Source of the DNA: Bradyrhizobium diversitatis
GTDB lineage: Bacteria > Pseudomonadota > Alphaproteobacteria > Rhizobiales > Xanthobacteraceae
Direction: 5' to 3'
DNA: 64,000 bases
Assembly: GCF_016031635.1 (NCBI RefSeq)
Contig: NZ_JACEGD010000040.1
Location: forward strand, 1 to 64,000
The notes under the pieces were generated by a model. It was not told the origin of the DNA and did no database searches. It was given only the letters and a program-made list of their open reading frames with translations. Position 1 is the stretch's first letter; each line of letters starts with the position of its first letter. A program made the position numbers and the translations under genes. Positions 44,389-53,184 of the stretch are shown here, in pieces.

Positions 44389-45483
44389 CTACTGGGCCAG
44401 CAAGGCGTTGAGCTTCTCCTGCCCGTACTCTTCATTGGTGGAATTTCCGGCCGGCGAAGTCGCGCCCCAATAATCCGGGCTCCATTCGATCGCTTTCGAG
44501 ACGTTGTCCGGGTTGTTGGCCCAGTAGCGCGCGAGCTTCTTGTCGGTCGCGGCCTCGAACACGATCGGGGAGGGAAGGGCGACCGGGAAGGTCGAGGTGA
44601 GCTGCGCCGCGCGCTTGGGCTCGAGCCGCCAGGACAGCAGTTTCAGCGCGTTGTCGTAGTTCGGCGCCCCCTTGGGGATCGAGAAGAAGTCGTAGTAGAC
44701 GAAGCCCTGATTGAAGGTCAGCTCGATTGGGGCGCCCTCCAGGGCGAGCTTGCTCATCGAACCGGTGTAGGCCATGCACATGTCGGCCTCGCCATCGAGC
44801 AGGAGCTGCGGCGGCTGTGCCGACGTCGTCCACCATTTGGCGATATGTGGCTTGATCTCCTTGACCTTCTTCAGCGCCCGCTCCATGTCGATCGGGTAGA
44901 GCTTGTTCTTCTCGACGCCGTCGGCCATCAGCGCCGCTTCGAACACGAAACGCGGCCAGGCGGGCATGCAGCGCCGGCCGGGAAATTTCTTCACGTCCCA
45001 GAAGTCGGCCCAGGTGGTCGGTACATTCTCACCCTTGTACTTGTCCTTGTTGTAGACGAGGCCGACGCCGATTACCTGCAGTGCCACGCCCTTCTTGCGC
45101 TTCAGCTTGTCCGGCATCGCCGCCAGCGTCTGTTTCGCTCCGTCCGACAGCTTGGAATAGTCGATATCGGCCAGGCAGCAGTCGCCGAGCAGCTTCGTCT
45201 CCTGGTCGAAGATGAACGTCAGATCCCATTGCGCTTTGCCGGCTTCGGCCTGAGCCTTGATGCGCGGGCCGCTACGGGCCTCCTGGACGGTGACCACCTT
45301 GATGCCGGTCTCTTTCTCGAACGGGTCGTACATGACCTTGCGCAATGCATCGCCATAGCCGCCGCCCGGATCCTGCATGATCACGACGTTGCTCTGCGCT
45401 TGAGCCAGGCCCGTCCCCATCGCGACGAACAGGGCCGAGGCCAATACGGAAGCCGATAGTCGCAAGCGTTTCATTCCCAGCAT
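44389..45483 (-). CDS. ABC transporter solute-binding protein, polyamine/family-1 type
   Basis: 364 residues. Signal peptide MKRLRLSASVLASALFVAMG, cleaved near AQAQS. The mature protein follows the PotD/PotF plan: VVIMQDPGGGYGDALRKVMYDPFEKETGIKVV, VPTTWADFWDVKKFPGRR and MCMAYTGSMSKLALEGAPIELTFNQGFVYYDFFSIPKGAPN. Two internal Cys (GDCCLADID) are unusual for the family. It is the binding part of the importer encoded with the fused permease and ATPase. Ligand unknown; the catabolic genes nearby argue against a simple polyamine. Confidence 0.9.
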   Translation of the reverse strand: MLGMKRLRLSASVLASALFVAMGTGLAQAQSNVVIMQDPGGGYGDALRKVMYDPFEKETGIKVVTVQEARSGPRIKAQAEAGKAQWDLTFIFDQETKLLGDCCLADIDYSKLSDGAKQTLAAMPDKLKRKKGVALQVIGVGLVYNKDKYKGENVPTTWADFWDVKKFPGRRCMPAWPRFVFEAALMADGVEKNKLYPIDMERALKKVKEIKPHIAKWWTTSAQPPQLLLDGEADMCMAYTGSMSKLALEGAPIELTFNQGFVYYDFFSIPKGAPNYDNALKLLSWRLEPKRAAQLTSTFPVALPSPIVFEAATDKKLARYWANNPDNVSKAIEWSPDYWGATSPAGNSTNEEYGQEKLNALLAQ

Positions 45484-45514
45484 TTCTCTTTCCTCCAGTT
45501 GAAATTGATTTGCG

Positions 45515-47305
45515 TCACGTCGCCTTCCGTGACGTGGCGAGAACGGGTCGTGCGAGGACGAGCCCTGCGACCACCAGAAGCACCTCCAGCGTCGAGACCA
45601 CGGCCAGCACCGGATTGAGCCGATAGTTGATGTCGCCCCACAGCATGAGCGGAAGCGTCTTCAGCTCCGCGCTCGACAGGAACAGCGTCAGCACCAGCTC
45701 GTCGAACGAGTGCAGGAAGGCAAAGAATGTCGCGGCAGCCAGGCCCGGCATGATGGCAGGCAGCGTCACCAGGCGGAACACCGTCAGGGATGATGCGCCA
45801 TGGACGGCAGCCGCCTGTTCGAGCCTGGCATCGACGCCTTGAAGCGATGCTGACAGGATCACCACGACGATGGGAAGGCCGCCGATCGCATGCGCCGCGG
45901 CAAGGCCGAAGACGGAGCCGACGAGATCGAAGCGCAGGAACAGGCTGTAGAGCGACAGGCCGAGCACGACCGGAGGGACGATGATCGGACTTACGAGAAG
46001 CAGCATGATGGCTGATTTGCCGCGAATGCTGCTCCTGACGATGCCGAGGGCCGCCGAGGCGCCCAGCACGATCGCGATGCCGGCGGACATCGCCGCGACG
46101 ACCAGGGAGGTCCAGAACGCCCGCATCCAGTTCGAGTCGGAGAAGAACTGCTCATACCAGCGCAGCGAGAAGCCCGGCGGCGGAAAGGTCAGATAGCTTG
46201 CGCTGCTGAACGAAATGATCATCACCACGATGATCGGCAGGATCAGTATGGCAATGACCAGGCCGCCCATGATGCGGACGGTCCAGGTCCCGCAGCTCGC
46301 GGGCAGGCGCCCGAACAGCCTCAGAAGCGGCCAGCCGATCACGTCGGCCGCTGAGGCGCCGAGACTGCGGCGGCTGCCATCGGCGGCGCGGAGGTCTGTC
46401 TTCCCTGGTGTAGCCTCCGTCAACTTGCGGCCGCCCCAAATGAACTCGAACCCCAGAAAGCGTCCGGCCACCGCGACCACTGCCAAGGTGATCGTCAGCA
46501 GCACCACGCCCAACGCCTGCAGGAATCCCTCCGATGTGACCGAGTCTGCCTGCTGGGTGATATGCATGGCAAACATCTGGTCGCCGGGTCCGCCGAGCAG
46601 GGTCGGCGTAATGAAGAAGCCGATCGCGGCGACGAAGACGAGCAGGAAGCCGGCGCCCATGCCGGGCAAGGTCAGTGGCAGCATCACGCGCCAGAACGCC
46701 GCAATGGGTCCGGCACCGCTGGCCAGCGCCGCGCGCGTCAGGCTTTGATCAAGCCGCGCCACGCTGGAATAGATCGTCAGCACCATCAACGGCAGAAGCA
46801 CCGCGGTCATGCCGAGAAGCACCGTGCCGCGATTGAAGAGCAGCTGCACGGGCTCGCTCAATATCTCGATCGAAACCAGCAGCTTGTTGACCGGCCCGTT
46901 GCGGCCGAGCAGGACCATCCAGGCGTAGGTCCGGATCAGGATGGCGATGAAATAGGGCAGCACGATCGCGGTCGCGATCAGGGCCTGCGCAAGGCCGCGG
47001 CTGCGGTGGATGAGCAGCGCAGTCGGATATCCGAACAGCAGGCACAGGCCCGCGACGGTGACCGAGATCTGCATCGTGCGGACGAGCGAATCCCAATAGA
47101 GCGGTATCGCGAACACCCGCTCAAAGTAGGACGACCACGACGGCCCGCTCACGCTGATGCGGATGAGATCGATCAGCGGCAGCAGGTAGATGAAGGCCAG
47201 AAACGCAAGCGCGGGCACGAGCAGCAGCGCAGGATCCCTTAACCTCCTGACGAGATCGAGATCCGCAGGACGGTCCGCCTGGACGCCGATCGATGCCGAG
47301 GTCAT
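45515..47305 (-). CDS. ABC transporter permease, two permease domains fused
   Basis: 596 residues from the ATG at 47305, which overlaps the ATPase stop (ATGA). The first half (about 30-300) is a PotB-like permease with the EAA loop LTRAALASGAGPIAAFWRVMLPLTLPG. The second half (about 345-590) is PotC-like, with LEQAAAVHGASSLTVFRLVTLPAIMPG. In most polyamine-type systems these are two genes; the fusion gives a single-chain channel. Linker about 300-345. About twelve membrane helices in all. Confidence 0.92.
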   Translation of the reverse strand: MTSASIGVQADRPADLDLVRRLRDPALLLVPALAFLAFIYLLPLIDLIRISVSGPSWSSYFERVFAIPLYWDSLVRTMQISVTVAGLCLLFGYPTALLIHRSRGLAQALIATAIVLPYFIAILIRTYAWMVLLGRNGPVNKLLVSIEILSEPVQLLFNRGTVLLGMTAVLLPLMVLTIYSSVARLDQSLTRAALASGAGPIAAFWRVMLPLTLPGMGAGFLLVFVAAIGFFITPTLLGGPGDQMFAMHITQQADSVTSEGFLQALGVVLLTITLAVVAVAGRFLGFEFIWGGRKLTEATPGKTDLRAADGSRRSLGASAADVIGWPLLRLFGRLPASCGTWTVRIMGGLVIAILILPIIVVMIISFSSASYLTFPPPGFSLRWYEQFFSDSNWMRAFWTSLVVAAMSAGIAIVLGASAALGIVRSSIRGKSAIMLLLVSPIIVPPVVLGLSLYSLFLRFDLVGSVFGLAAAHAIGGLPIVVVILSASLQGVDARLEQAAAVHGASSLTVFRLVTLPAIMPGLAAATFFAFLHSFDELVLTLFLSSAELKTLPLMLWGDINYRLNPVLAVVSTLEVLLVVAGLVLARPVLATSRKAT

Positions 47306-48456
47306 GCAAGCACCCAGCAGTCCGCGGCGCCCCAGCTCACGTGGAGACGATCCCCGACGGTCGGCAGGGGCCGGTCGGCCATGTCGGTACACCTGATCAG
47401 GAGCGGCTCTCCGCCCTCCATCTGGGCCTCGATCCGCAGGATCTCGCCAAGGAAGATCGCAGACGTGACGCTGACGGGCGCGGAATTCGCAGTCGGTTCG
47501 TTCGACACGGCGATGCGTTCCGGACGCACGAGCACCGTTGCTCGCCCGACGTCGATCGTGTCCCGGCTTTCGGCGTTGAACACGTATCCTGTGCGGCTTT
47601 TCATCGTCAGCGTCGATCCGCGCTTCTGCAGAATCTCAGCCTCGATCAGATTGCTCTCGCCGACGAACGAGGCGACGAAGCGATCGATCGGATGCCGATA
47701 GATGTCCAGCGGGCGGCCGATTTGAACGATCTTGCCGGCGTTGAGTACCGCGATGCGGTCGCTCATCGTCAGGGCTTCGCCCTGGTCATGGGTGACGAAC
47801 AGGATCGTGCTGCCGATGGTCCGGTGAAGGTCGCGGATCTCGATCTGGATCTGCTCGCGCAACCGCCGGTCCAGGGCGCTGAGGGGTTCGTCCATCAGCA
47901 CGACCTTGGGCCTCCTGACGATCGCGCGGGCGATCGCGACACGCTGCTGCTGCCCGCCCGACATTTGCGAAGGAGACTTCGTCGCATGCTCCGTCAGCCG
48001 CATGATCTCCAGCGTTTCGGCGACACGTCGCTCCGCGGTCGCCCGGTCGACACCGGCCATGCGAAGTGGAAACGCGACGTTCTGGCTGACCGTCATGTTC
48101 GGAAACAGCGCGTAGCTCTGGAACACCATGCCGAAGCCGCGCTTGTGCGTCGGAACGTTGTGGACAGGCTTGCCGTCGACGAGGATTTCGCCGCTGTCGA
48201 GGCTCTGGAATCCGGCCACGAGATTGAGCAGCGTCGTCTTTCCGCTGCCGGAAGGGCCAAGAAGCGTGATGAATTCGCCCGGCTCGATGTCGATGCTGAT
48301 CTGGTCGACCGCGTGGAAGCTGCCGTATCTTTTCACCGCGTCGCGGACCGCGATGCTCGATCCGATGGCGTCGCGTTCCCGGAGGCGGCCGGTCGGCGAC
48401 GTCCCAACGTTCGCATCGCCGGAGCGCATTGCGCGCAGAGCCGCGGGCTCAGCCAT
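47302..48456 (-). CDS. ABC transporter ATP-binding protein, PotA type
   Basis: 384 residues from the ATG at 48456 (AGGAGAGA directly before); the long open frame upstream crosses the promoter region and is not coding. Walker A GPSGSGKTT, Q-loop FQSYALFPNM, signature MSGGQQQRVAIARAI, Walker B VVLMDEPLSALD and H-loop VTHDQGEAL are complete. The C-terminal TOBE domain (VLVRPERIAV and onwards) is present. First gene of the importer operon, transcribed from the operator region shared with the CoA-transferase genes. Confidence 0.93.
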   Translation of the reverse strand: MAEPAALRAMRSGDANVGTSPTGRLRERDAIGSSIAVRDAVKRYGSFHAVDQISIDIEPGEFITLLGPSGSGKTTLLNLVAGFQSLDSGEILVDGKPVHNVPTHKRGFGMVFQSYALFPNMTVSQNVAFPLRMAGVDRATAERRVAETLEIMRLTEHATKSPSQMSGGQQQRVAIARAIVRRPKVVLMDEPLSALDRRLREQIQIEIRDLHRTIGSTILFVTHDQGEALTMSDRIAVLNAGKIVQIGRPLDIYRHPIDRFVASFVGESNLIEAEILQKRGSTLTMKSRTGYVFNAESRDTIDVGRATVLVRPERIAVSNEPTANSAPVSVTSAIFLGEILRIEAQMEGGEPLLIRCTDMADRPLPTVGDRLHVSWGAADCWVLA

Positions 48457-48472
48457 TCTCTCCTCCCAAATC

Positions 48473-48497
48473 GTTCTATATTGTAGAACACTATTCC
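48473..48497. promoter_or_regulatory. Operator-like site 1 (importer side)
   Basis: Contains the palindrome GTTCTATATTGTAGAAC (48473-48489: arms GTTCTA/TAGAAC) followed by CACTATTCC. On the minus strand it matches site 2 in 24 of 25 bases. It lies 17 bases upstream of the ATPase start and downstream of a perfect TTGACA (minus strand, 48530-48525), although the best -10 (AATAAT) is at a long 20-base spacing. The placement suits repression of the importer promoter. Confidence 0.75.
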
Positions 48498-48624
48498 AAT
48501 TATTGTTGGCGCAGCGCGCCGTCTTGTCAAGTCGAGACACCCGATCGCGGCGCAATGGCGCGCCGCTGCGATCCATGCGGAGGCGGGATCCCCTGCAAAC
48601 GAAGGCGCCATTGGTGAAGCCAGA

Positions 48625-48654
48625 TTGACAGGGTCGTCTCGATCCGCCTAACAT
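48625..48654 (+). promoter_or_regulatory. Promoter of the CoA-transferase operon
   Basis: TTGACA at 48625-48630 and TAACAT at 48649-48654 with an 18-base spacer. Operator-like site 2 begins 7 bases after the -10, so a bound repressor would block the start of transcription. Confidence 0.55.
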
Positions 48655-48660
48655 AAACTT

Positions 48661-48685
48661 GGAATAGCGTTCTACAATATAGAAC
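48661..48685. promoter_or_regulatory. Operator-like site 2 (CoA-transferase side)
   Basis: GGAATAGC followed by the palindrome GTTCTACAATATAGAAC (48669-48685). It is the mirror image of site 1 across the divergent region and lies 15 bases before the CoA-transferase start. The 6-bp arms and 5-base centre are of the size bound by IclR dimers. Confidence 0.75.
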
Positions 48686-48699
48686 GCAACGCAGGGAGG

Positions 48700-49512
48700 A
48701 TGATGGTGTTGAGCGAGCCTCGCGCAATGGCGAAGCACATCGAGCCGGGCATGCGCGTGGCGCTGCCGGTCGACTACGCCGGCGTCTCCATGGCCATGAC
48801 GCGGCCCATCATCGAGCATGGCGCGGGCAATCTCGATCTCGTCTGCGTGCCTACCGGTGGATTGCAGGTCGACCAGCTTGTCGGCGCGGGTCTGGTCCGG
48901 ACCGTTGAGACCAGCGCCGTCTCGCTCGGCGAAGCGGGTGGAGCGCCCCGCTTCAACGCCGCAGTCAAGGAAGGCGCGGTTCGACTGAAGGACGCGACGT
49001 GTCCTGCGATCCATGCGGGCCTGATCGCGGCGCAGAAGGGCAGTCCCTTCATGCCGCTCCGAGGGCTGATTGGAACGGATCTGCTCCGCCATCGCGACGA
49101 TTGGCGCGTCGTCGACAATCCGCTGGCGGACGGCGGCGATCCGATCGTGCTGATTCCCGCCATCAAGCCCGACGTCACGATCTTCCATGTGCCCATGGCC
49201 GATCGCTTCGGCAATGTCTGGATCGGGCGGCGCCGAGAGCTTGCCGCCATGGCTTACGCCTCGCAGACGGTTCTCGTCACGGTGGAGCGAATCGTCGAGG
49301 AGAATCTGCTCGCCGACGAGATGAGCGCGGCCGGTGTGCTGCCGGCACTCTACGTCACGGCGGTCGCGTGCGCGCCAAGGGGCGCGTGGCCCTACGGTCT
49401 GTGGGGCGAATATCCGGCCGATAGCGCAGAGATCGCCCGCTATGCGAAGGCCGCGCGAACGGCCGACGGCTTCTCTGCCTATATGACGCAGGCGCAGATG
49501 GAGCCCGCGTGA
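48700..49512 (+). CDS. CoA-transferase subunit A (glutaconate-CoA-transferase-like)
   Basis: 270 residues. HIEPGMRVALPVDYAGVSMAMTRPIIEHG, GLIGTDLLRHRDDW, IPAIKPDVTIFHVPMADRFGNVWIGRRRELAAMAYAS and VTVERIVEENLL follow the family I CoA-transferase alpha-subunit pattern. It forms a heterodimer with subunit B and moves CoA between carboxylic acids. ATG 48700, ATG 48703 and GTG 48706 are all possible starts; GGGAGG is best spaced for the last. Overlaps subunit B. Confidence 0.87.
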   Translation: MMVLSEPRAMAKHIEPGMRVALPVDYAGVSMAMTRPIIEHGAGNLDLVCVPTGGLQVDQLVGAGLVRTVETSAVSLGEAGGAPRFNAAVKEGAVRLKDATCPAIHAGLIAAQKGSPFMPLRGLIGTDLLRHRDDWRVVDNPLADGGDPIVLIPAIKPDVTIFHVPMADRFGNVWIGRRRELAAMAYASQTVLVTVERIVEENLLADEMSAAGVLPALYVTAVACAPRGAWPYGLWGEYPADSAEIARYAKAARTADGFSAYMTQAQMEPA

Positions 49513-50270
49513 TGGCTGAAGTTCTCCCTCGCGAAGTGCTGATTTGCACGATCGCGCGGTTGCTCGACGGGGTCAGGCACGTCGCCGTAGGCGCCTCCTC
49601 TCCGATTCCCGCCGCCGGCGCGATGCTGCTGCGTGCCATGAAGGAAGCGGGCGGCACCGTCGGCCCACGCATCTCCATTCTCGGTTCTGTCGAGCACAAT
49701 TTCTTCACCAACGGCTCGGCGGAGCTGTTCGATTGTGCCGGTCAGGGCCGGATCGACGCGTTCTTCCTCGGCGGGGGCCAGATCGACGGCTTCGGCAACG
49801 TGAACCTCGTCGGGACCGGTGATTATCCGCGCTCGAGCGTGCGCTGGCCCGGCTCGTTCGGGTCGGCCTATCTCTACTTCGTCGTGCCGCGGGTCATCCT
49901 CTTCCGCGAGGAGCATACGCCCCGCGTCTTCGTCGAGCACGTGGACTTCATCAGTGCGCCGGGCGTCAGTCCCGAGGGAGTGTTTCGGAGCGGCGGCCCC
50001 GTTGCTCTCTTGACCGGTAAGGGCCTCTTTCGGTTCGATAAGACCCGGCCCGGATTCGATCTCGAGAGCGTTCATCCCGGGCACGATCTTGCGGAGATCA
50101 AGCAGGCGACCGGTTTCCGGTTTGGCCATGATGCCGAGCCGCGGCAGACCCCGCTGCCCGATCGATCGACGCTCGACCTGCTTCGCGGCCGTGTCTTCGA
50201 CGAGCTCGCCGAGACCTATCCCGAATTCGCCGCGCAGATGCGGCGCGATCTTGTGGCGGTCGACGCATGA
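49512..50270 (+). CDS. CoA-transferase subunit B
   Basis: 252 residues; the ATG overlaps the end of subunit A. VAVGASSPIPAAGAMLLRAM, SILGSVEHNFFTNGSAELFDCAGQGRIDAFFLGGGQIDGFGNVNLVGTGDY and the RVFVEHVDFISAPG line match the glutaconate-type beta subunit. The Glu in SVEHN occupies roughly the place of the catalytic Glu that forms the CoA thioester. Overlaps the molybdoenzyme gene by ATGA. Confidence 0.86.
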   Translation: MAEVLPREVLICTIARLLDGVRHVAVGASSPIPAAGAMLLRAMKEAGGTVGPRISILGSVEHNFFTNGSAELFDCAGQGRIDAFFLGGGQIDGFGNVNLVGTGDYPRSSVRWPGSFGSAYLYFVVPRVILFREEHTPRVFVEHVDFISAPGVSPEGVFRSGGPVALLTGKGLFRFDKTRPGFDLESVHPGHDLAEIKQATGFRFGHDAEPRQTPLPDRSTLDLLRGRVFDELAETYPEFAAQMRRDLVAVDA

Positions 50271-52579
50271 GCAGGATCAAGCGGGTCCCGCATTGCAGCC
50301 ATTGGGGTGCATACACGATCCTCGTCGAGGACGATCGCATCGTCGGCGTCGAGCCATTCGAGCACGATCCGGCGCCTTCCCCGATCATCCATTCCATTGC
50401 CGAATGGGCCAACCCCGAACGGCGCGTGCTGCGACCGATGGTCCGCTCGGGCTGGCTCGACAAGCGCGAGAAAAGCGATCGTCGGGGCCGCGGCCGTGAG
50501 AAATTCGTGCCGGTCAGCTGGGACGAGGCGACGACGCTGGTCGCCGACGAAGTGCGCCGCGTCGCCGGCACGTTCGGCAACGCGTCGATATTCGCGGGCT
50601 CGTATGGCTGGACAAACTCGGGCCGCCTGCACCATGCCTCATCACTTCTGAAGCGCATGCTCAACCTGGTTGGCGGCTTCACCAGGCACGTCGACACCTA
50701 TTCCATCGCGGCAGGTCCCGTGATCCTGCGGCACACGCTGGGCAGCGACGACGCCTGCGGCGGCCGCGCCAATACGCTCGACACCATCGCGCAGCACACC
50801 GAGACGCTGGTGGTGTTCGGCGCTCTGTCGCCGCGAACCGCGCAAAACGAGGCCGGAGGAATTGGCAGCCATCGCCTCGAGACTTATCTCAGGGAGATCG
50901 TCGAGCGCGGCGTCAAGGTCGTCCACGTATCGCCACTGAAGGACGATCTGCCCGACTGGGTCGACGCCGAATGGTGGCCGGTTCGACCGAATACGGACGC
51001 TGCGCTGATGCTCGGGCTTGCCGGCGAGATCGTGAAGGCGGGCCGGCACGATGCGGATTTCCTCGCGCGCTGCACCAGCGGCGCGGATCGCCTGCTTGGT
51101 TATCTCGAAGGCCAGACGGATGGCGTGCGCAAGGACGCCGTGTGGGCCGCGAACATCTGCGGCCTCGATGCGGACCGGATCGCGACGCTGGCGAGGCGCC
51201 TTGTCGACACGCGGAGCATGCTGACGGTGAGCTGGAGCCTGCAGCGGGCCCATCACGGCGAACAGCCGTTCTGGGCGGCGCTCGGACTTGCATCGGTGGT
51301 CGGCCAGATCGGATTGCCGGGCGGCGGCGTTGGTTACGGCTACGCCTCACTGGGGGGCGTGGGGGCGCCGCTCAATATGGGCCGCTCTCCTGCCATTTCA
51401 CAGCTGACGAGGCCGATCGACAGCTTCATTCCGGTGGCGCGGATCAGCGACATGCTGCTCAATCCCGGCAGGCCGTTCAGCTACGAAGGCGAGATCCGCA
51501 CCTATCCGGATACGAGGCTGGTCTATTGGGCGGGCGGCAATCCCTACCATCATCACCAGGACCTCAATCGCCTGTCGGAAGCCTGGACGAGGCCCGAAAC
51601 GATCGTCGTGCAGGACCCGATGTTCACGGCGACAGCCCAGCGGGCCGACATCGTGCTGCCGGCAACCACGTCGATCGAGCGCAACGATCTTGCCGGCAAC
51701 AGGCGCTCCGACTTCATCCTGGCGATGAAGAAGGCGATCGAGCCGCTGGGCGAATCCCGCTCCGACTTCGAAATCTTCAACGCGATCGCAGGCAAGCTCG
51801 GGGTGGCCGATCGGTTCAACGAGGGCCGGGGCGAAATGGGCTGGGTCCGGCATCTCTACGAGGCCTGCCGCAGCGATGCCTCGCAGCGCTTCGGCTTCGC
51901 GATGCCGGATTTCGATGCGTTCTGGGAAGCCGGCTATGCCCGCTGCCCGGTCAAGGCAAAACACACCTTCTTGGCCGACTTTCGCAACGAGCCGGAGGCG
52001 CATCCGCTCGGGACCGAAAGCGGAAAGATCGTGCTCGGCAGCGAGACTCTGGCCAGGCTGGACTATGCCGACTGTCGCCCGCATCCCGCGTGGATCGAGC
52101 CGGCTGAATGGCTCGGCAATGCCTCCGACGCCGGCCAGATGCACCTCATCTCGCACCAGCCGGCCGGCCGACTTCACGGCCAGCTCGAAACCGGCGCATC
52201 GAGCCGGGCGATGAAACGCAACGGCCGCGAACAGGCTCGCCTTCATCCTGACGACGCGGCTGCTCTCGGCATCGCCGACGGCAAGACGATCCGCATTTGG
52301 AACGGCCGCGGGGAGTGCCTCGCGACGGCGGAGGTCACCGACAAGGTCCGTCAGGGCGTACTGGTGCTTCCGACCGGTGCCTGGTTCACGCCGACGGGCA
52401 ATAGCGGCCTGGAGGTCGCGGGCAATCCGAACGTGCTCACGCTCGATATCGGCACCTCTCAATTCGGCCAGGGCTGCTCGGCTCACACCTGCCTCGTGCG
52501 AGTCGAGCCGTACGCCGCCGATCGGCGCGATGCGTTCGAGGCCTATCAGGAATCGCTCGTCGCGCTCGCGGCAGTCTAA
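50267..52579 (+). CDS. Molybdopterin oxidoreductase, DMSO/biotin-sulfoxide reductase family
   Basis: 770 residues. CSHWGAYTILVEDDRIVGVEPFEHDP at the N-terminus and GSYGWTNSGRLHHA, with the probable Mo ligand Ser118, are hallmarks of the BisC/TorA/DorA group. AQRADIVLPATTSIERNDL and the C-terminal TSQFGQGCSAHTCLVRVEP also fit. No Tat signal and no N-terminal iron-sulfur motif, so it is cytoplasmic and BisC-like. It should reduce an S-oxide or N-oxide, or carry out an oxygen-transfer step on the island's substrate. Coupled to subunit B by ATGA. Confidence 0.88.
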   Translation: MSRIKRVPHCSHWGAYTILVEDDRIVGVEPFEHDPAPSPIIHSIAEWANPERRVLRPMVRSGWLDKREKSDRRGRGREKFVPVSWDEATTLVADEVRRVAGTFGNASIFAGSYGWTNSGRLHHASSLLKRMLNLVGGFTRHVDTYSIAAGPVILRHTLGSDDACGGRANTLDTIAQHTETLVVFGALSPRTAQNEAGGIGSHRLETYLREIVERGVKVVHVSPLKDDLPDWVDAEWWPVRPNTDAALMLGLAGEIVKAGRHDADFLARCTSGADRLLGYLEGQTDGVRKDAVWAANICGLDADRIATLARRLVDTRSMLTVSWSLQRAHHGEQPFWAALGLASVVGQIGLPGGGVGYGYASLGGVGAPLNMGRSPAISQLTRPIDSFIPVARISDMLLNPGRPFSYEGEIRTYPDTRLVYWAGGNPYHHHQDLNRLSEAWTRPETIVVQDPMFTATAQRADIVLPATTSIERNDLAGNRRSDFILAMKKAIEPLGESRSDFEIFNAIAGKLGVADRFNEGRGEMGWVRHLYEACRSDASQRFGFAMPDFDAFWEAGYARCPVKAKHTFLADFRNEPEAHPLGTESGKIVLGSETLARLDYADCRPHPAWIEPAEWLGNASDAGQMHLISHQPAGRLHGQLETGASSRAMKRNGREQARLHPDDAAALGIADGKTIRIWNGRGECLATAEVTDKVRQGVLVLPTGAWFTPTGNSGLEVAGNPNVLTLDIGTSQFGQGCSAHTCLVRVEPYAADRRDAFEAYQESLVALAAV

Positions 52580-52593
52580 CAGGAGCTTGGAAC

Positions 52594-53163
52594 ATGTCTG
52601 CGCCCGCCATCAGCCGCTTTGCCGTCCCCGATATCGCGACGCTCCCTACGGATATCCGCTCGCGGATCGAGGCGGTTCAGGAGAAGTCCGGCTTCGTCCC
52701 CAACGTCTTTCTGACACTCGCGCATCGTCCTGACGAGTTCCGGGCGTTCTTCGCCTATCACGACGCGCTGATGGACAAGCCGGGGCCGATCACCAAGGCC
52801 GAGCGCGAGATGATCGTTGTCGCGACCAGCAGCGCCAATCAGTGCCAGTATTGCGTCGTGGCGCACGGCGCCATCCTGCGGGTGCGAGCGAAGAATCCGC
52901 TGATCGCGGACCAGGTCGCCGTCAATTACCGCAAGGCCGATATCACCGCGCGACAAAGGGCGATGCTCGATTTCGCGATGAAGGTCTCGGCGCGCGCCTA
53001 TGAGGTGGACGACTCCGACATCGTCGATCTCAAGGGACACGGATTCACCGAGGAGGACGTCTGGGACATTGCCGCCATCGCGGCATTCTTCGGCATGTCG
53101 AACCGCCTCGCCAACGTCACCAGCATGCGTCCGAACGACGAGTTCTTCGCGATGGGACGCTGA
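52594..53163 (+). CDS. AhpD/carboxymuconolactone-decarboxylase-like (peroxidase-related) protein
   Basis: 189 residues. The redox motif CQYCVVAH (Cys84, Cys87, His91) and TLAHRPDEFRAFFAYHDALMDKPGPITKAEREMIVVATSSANQC are typical of the peroxidase-related AhpD group. AGGAGCTTGG precedes the ATG, 14 bases after the molybdoenzyme stop. It may protect against peroxide or act as a thiol-disulfide helper in this pathway. Confidence 0.88.
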   Translation: MSAPAISRFAVPDIATLPTDIRSRIEAVQEKSGFVPNVFLTLAHRPDEFRAFFAYHDALMDKPGPITKAEREMIVVATSSANQCQYCVVAHGAILRVRAKNPLIADQVAVNYRKADITARQRAMLDFAMKVSARAYEVDDSDIVDLKGHGFTEEDVWDIAAIAAFFGMSNRLANVTSMRPNDEFFAMGR

Positions 53164-53184
53164 ACGCCGCGGACGAAAGCTGAA

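Noticed and set aside
47293..48486. 397-codon plus-strand frame opposite the importer ATPase
   Set aside because: Mirror of a complete ABC ATPase; no motif on the plus strand.
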